DNA of 64,000 nucleotides. Origin: Paramecium octaurelia. Taxonomy: Eukaryota; Ciliophora; Oligohymenophorea; Peniculida; Parameciidae. The stretch's first letter is position 1; the number at the start of each line of letters is the position of its first letter. The position numbers and the translations under genes are program-made. The stretch lies in NCBI GenBank assembly GCA_905182995.1, contig CAJJDP010000101.1, positions 189,099 to 253,098 of the forward strand, in the 5' to 3' direction. Below are positions 61,028 through 64,000 of the stretch, piece after piece. Below the pieces are notes generated by a model that saw only the letters and a list, made by a program, of their open reading frames with translations, was not told where the DNA came from and ran no database searches.

Positions 61028-62940
61028 ATGATTATAGAAATTAAATAATTTTTAAATGGCGAAAATGATGATATTCCTAACAAAATTTACGAGATATCTC
61101 AAACCGAGGAAGGGTTTAAATTCTGGAAGAATGTCATATTTAAATTCAGAAAATTGAATACCTCCTAAATTGAGAAAGTTTATCATCTCTTTGAAACATC
61201 CTATATTAAAAATTTCCCTGAGATTTCAAGCGAAGAAAAACTAACCGAATATTTGTAGCTCTGTAGATTGTGTTCAAATTTCACTGAAGGTAAATACATT
61301 AAATTTGAAGAAATTTATACCAAATTGCTCGAATAATAAAAAGATTTTATTTATGACAAACTACTTGTATTAGGAGAATATGAGCTCATTCATCAAGGAC
61401 TAACGATAGAATAAATTAGTTAAGTTAAGCCATTATATTTAAAGAAATTTCTGAAATATATTCTCCTTAATAAATTGGATGAATACATAAAATATTTATC
61501 ATTTATCAAATAAAATCCATAATAATTGTTAAAGCTGGCTCTAAATGCTAAGGTCAAACAAAATACAGAATAAATATTGTACAACATTTCTAAGGAAACA
61601 ACCATCCATAAAGAGTTATTTGATAGTTTAATACTTAATTGGAGCAACAAGAATTTTATTAAGCATGCATCATTTAAAACCTAATTATATTGCAGCAACC
61701 TAATAGTGTTGTTTATTAATGATGGGTATAATAATGATTTAATACATGACGGGATTTAGAAGCGATTAAATTCGTAGGCCAATATTCCAAGAAAATGTGG
61801 AATTTTAGTATGGAAAGCCTTTGTGAAATCAATAAATCTTCAAGTAGAAGATGGTTTTGATGAACTGAATGATGATGAAGTCGATGAAGTCTGGAATGAA
61901 AAAAAAAAAGAAGAAATTATTAAAAAAGAAAATGAAACTTAAATCATTTAGCCTGCCTAGGATTTTCATGTAATCTAAGATCATAATTATTTTAGGATTT
62001 TGAAATAGAAAATGATGAAAATGAACAACCTCTTCTTGTAAAGAATCTTTATGATTGTATTCTTGCATTAAGAAGTGAAGATTAAACCAGAATTGAACAA
62101 ACTTTGAAACACCTTCCATATCTCATTAGAAATAGCTTAGATCTTCATATCCATGGATAAACTCTGTGTGACATTTTAATCCTAAATAGAGATTGGAAAA
62201 ACAGTCAAGAAGAAATGAGGATTAAAGCTCTGGTGGCTTTGTCGATAATGCGATCTTAAATAACTGATCATTTAATTGAAGTGTATTTTAGTGAGGAAAT
62301 TTCAATAATGCAAAGAATCTACATATTGAAGATTATTAGAGAATCAGCAATTGAACTGTCATCTAATCCCAAAAAGTATCAATTAGAAAATTACAACAAT
62401 TTTGAAAAATCCTAAAATGATTCTTTTTATTTTAAATAAATTAGCACTACATACAAAACTGAAGAATAATCAGCTATTAAAATTAGACCAGCTCCATAAT
62501 CTAGAAGGTGGGGACACACTAAAAGAGCTTATGATGGGCTTTAAATTGTCTCTCCATACATTAATAGATTTCATTAATTGACAGAACATTTTTATTTCCC
62601 CTTGTTGATTTATTCCTAATCCAAACATAAGTTACTGTTGGCCAGAGAACCATTATTAATGTTAAATTTCTTAGAAGTACTGTTGAGGATGTTGGATTGT
62701 GGTCAAAATGCCTTACATATTTCGAAAATGGTGTCTGAGGCTTTTGACTTTTTGTTGATTTTTGATAAAAATAAAAACATTGAAATCATATTGATGAAGT
62801 TAAGAATCATACTCAAAATTACTATTCTCCTAAAAGGATAATTTGATGACAGATTAGAGAAGATATTGTCATCTTTGAAGTATGACGATCCTTAGGTTAA
62901 ATAATTATATGATTTGATATTATAAAATTTAGGATTTTGA
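61028..62940 (+). CDS. TELO2: TEL2/TELO2-like telomere-length and PIKK-assembly protein
   Basis: ATG 61028 (MIIEIKQFLNGENDDIP), TGA 62938-62940; one 26-nt intron at about 61969 leaves 629 codons (628 aa). The protein is all-helical. The conserved TEL2 C-terminal domain is clear: LYDCILALRSEDQ, IEQTLKHLPYLIRN, RIKALVALSIMRSQITDHLI, MQRIYILKIIRESAIEL, then RRWGHTKRAYDG and FYFPLLIYSQSK, where TEL2 proteins have 'RRW...FFFPLL'. An acidic, low-complexity linker (about residues 275-320) carries NDDEVDEVWNEKKKEE. TEL2 works with TTI1/TTI2 to help fold ATM, ATR and TOR kinases. It is shorter than animal TELO2 (over 800 aa), mainly in the N-terminal helical half. Confidence 0.8.
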
Positions 62941-62963
62941 TATCATAACATTCATCAAATATT

Positions 62964-63995
62964 TCACTAATTTAATTAAACTTGAACCTATCTTTCTAAG
63001 CATTAGGAACAATAGAAATATTTTTGTTCTAAGTTTTGCTGAATTATTACGAAAAATGAACACTATTTGTTGCAACAGGTTTTCAATTAATATTTTTGTT
63101 ATATATTTAATCTAAGTGTATTGAGCTAATTATTAATTAATTTTTCTTTTAAAATTATTACTTCTCTATCTTTATCTTTATCTTTAAACAATACTTATAA
63201 TTTGATTATACTTTAGCAAAGACATTTGTAAGCGTAACAATCAGGTTATTTAGATTGATTTTTCAAAAACTCTTTCAAACAATCTGAACAAAAGAAATGC
63301 TAACAATTTAATTAGATATATTATTTTTGAACATCCTTTCCGCAATAAGTGCATTTTACCACTTAAGTTTATGCATATGATATATTGTCAGCACAACTCT
63401 AATAATTTGTAATTGTTATTTAAGAATTAAAACTATTGAAGCTTTAATTAGTTTATCTTATTTGATTCTAGCGTTAGGACTCATTATTAATTAAATTAAT
63501 TTGCTGGTAATTATTAAAATTTTAGAATTCTTATGGTGGATAGATAGGTGTTTAATTATAATTATTCTGGTTTACATGGTTTGGCATTTATAAAATTTTG
63601 ATTTTTTTATTTTAAGTCTATTGACTTTAAATAATGGAATTTTGGGATGTCTCTTTTTTCTCTTAAAAGTTTTGCTAATTATATTATAAATTATATTTTT
63701 ATTGTTAATAGAAATTTTGGTTTTGATCTATATGTTAAATAATTGGGGTGGATCTTTTAGGACTATCCTAAAATCTAATTTAAGATTGCATATAATTTGT
63801 TTGATTTCCATAATTATTCAAATTTTGATTTGCTTATTACTAATAATTTCCTAAATATTGATTTGCTCGATTCTAAAAATTAAATAAACTTGGATTTGCT
63901 TCATTCTAATAATAAACCTATTATTGATTTTGATATTCAGGATAATTTTGATTACAATAATCATCAAAATTTTGTTTTTCTTGAGATTTGTACAT
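62964..63995 (-). CDS. RING-type zinc-finger protein with Asn/Gln-rich N-terminus
   Basis: A single exon of 344 codons runs from ATG 63995 (MYKSQEKQNFDDYCNQN) to TGA 62966-62964. The first 200 residues are Asn/Gln/Tyr-rich and prion-like. Then comes a RING-like finger: KCTYCGKDVQKQYIQLNCQH followed by FFCSDCLKEFL and ending KCLC, giving C-x2-C-x11-C-x-H-x2-C-x2-C. About 60 residues later a second Cys cluster (KTCCNKQCSFFV ... YFYCSQCLERQ) could bind another zinc, which recalls RING-IBR layouts. It is probably a ubiquitin ligase. The gene converges on TEL2, with only 23 bases between the two stops. Confidence 0.78.
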
Positions 63996-64000
63996 TACAC

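Overview
The window reads as macronuclear DNA of a ciliate, almost certainly Paramecium. Long reading frames open only when TAA and TAG are read as glutamine and TGA is the sole stop. The DNA is very AT-rich, genes lie tens of bases apart, and introns are about 20-32 nt with GTA...TAG ends. In fifteen multi-exon or single-exon models the spliced length came out as an exact multiple of three, which supports the code and the introns together. I saw no rRNA, tRNA or CRISPR array.

Layout. 1-2.5 kb: start of a lipid-anchored protein (minus) and a coiled-coil protein (plus). 2.6-7.8 kb: large multipass TmcB-like protein with unresolved 5' structure. 7.9-11.1 kb: cyclic-nucleotide-binding K+ channel. 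12.0-16.3 kb: hypothetical protein, a complete Piwi/Ptiwi protein and an unidentified gene, all minus. 16.6-20.2 kb: Rab2-like GTPase, zinc-finger/coiled-coil protein, tail-anchored protein. 20.3-24.6 kb: gene-poor stretch with decayed non-LTR (LINE-type) retrotransposon pieces. 24.6-43.1 kb: one giant gene for a polycystin/REJ-like surface protein, containing a 1,786-bp unit repeated 2.9 times. 43.2-48.7 kb: MATE transporter, small genes, ERK7/MAPK15-like kinase. 48.9-58.9 kb: four related CDPK-like genes that all lack the kinase catalytic residues, with two small genes between them; one locus carries an exact 1,329-bp duplication across a single N. 58.9-64 kb: SKP1, histidine phosphatase, small gene, TEL2, RING protein.

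The most interesting items are the family of myristoylated EF-hand pseudokinases, where all four copies keep the CDPK layout but have lost HRD and DFG, and the giant Cys-rich/REJ/GPS membrane protein whose tandem repeat adds exactly 576 codons per unit. The 1,329-bp duplication with an N looks like an assembly join and should not be taken as biology. Several genes suggest Ca2+ or membrane signalling (K+ channel, EF-hand proteins, polycystin-like receptor, Rab2), but nothing in the sequence shows that they are co-regulated.
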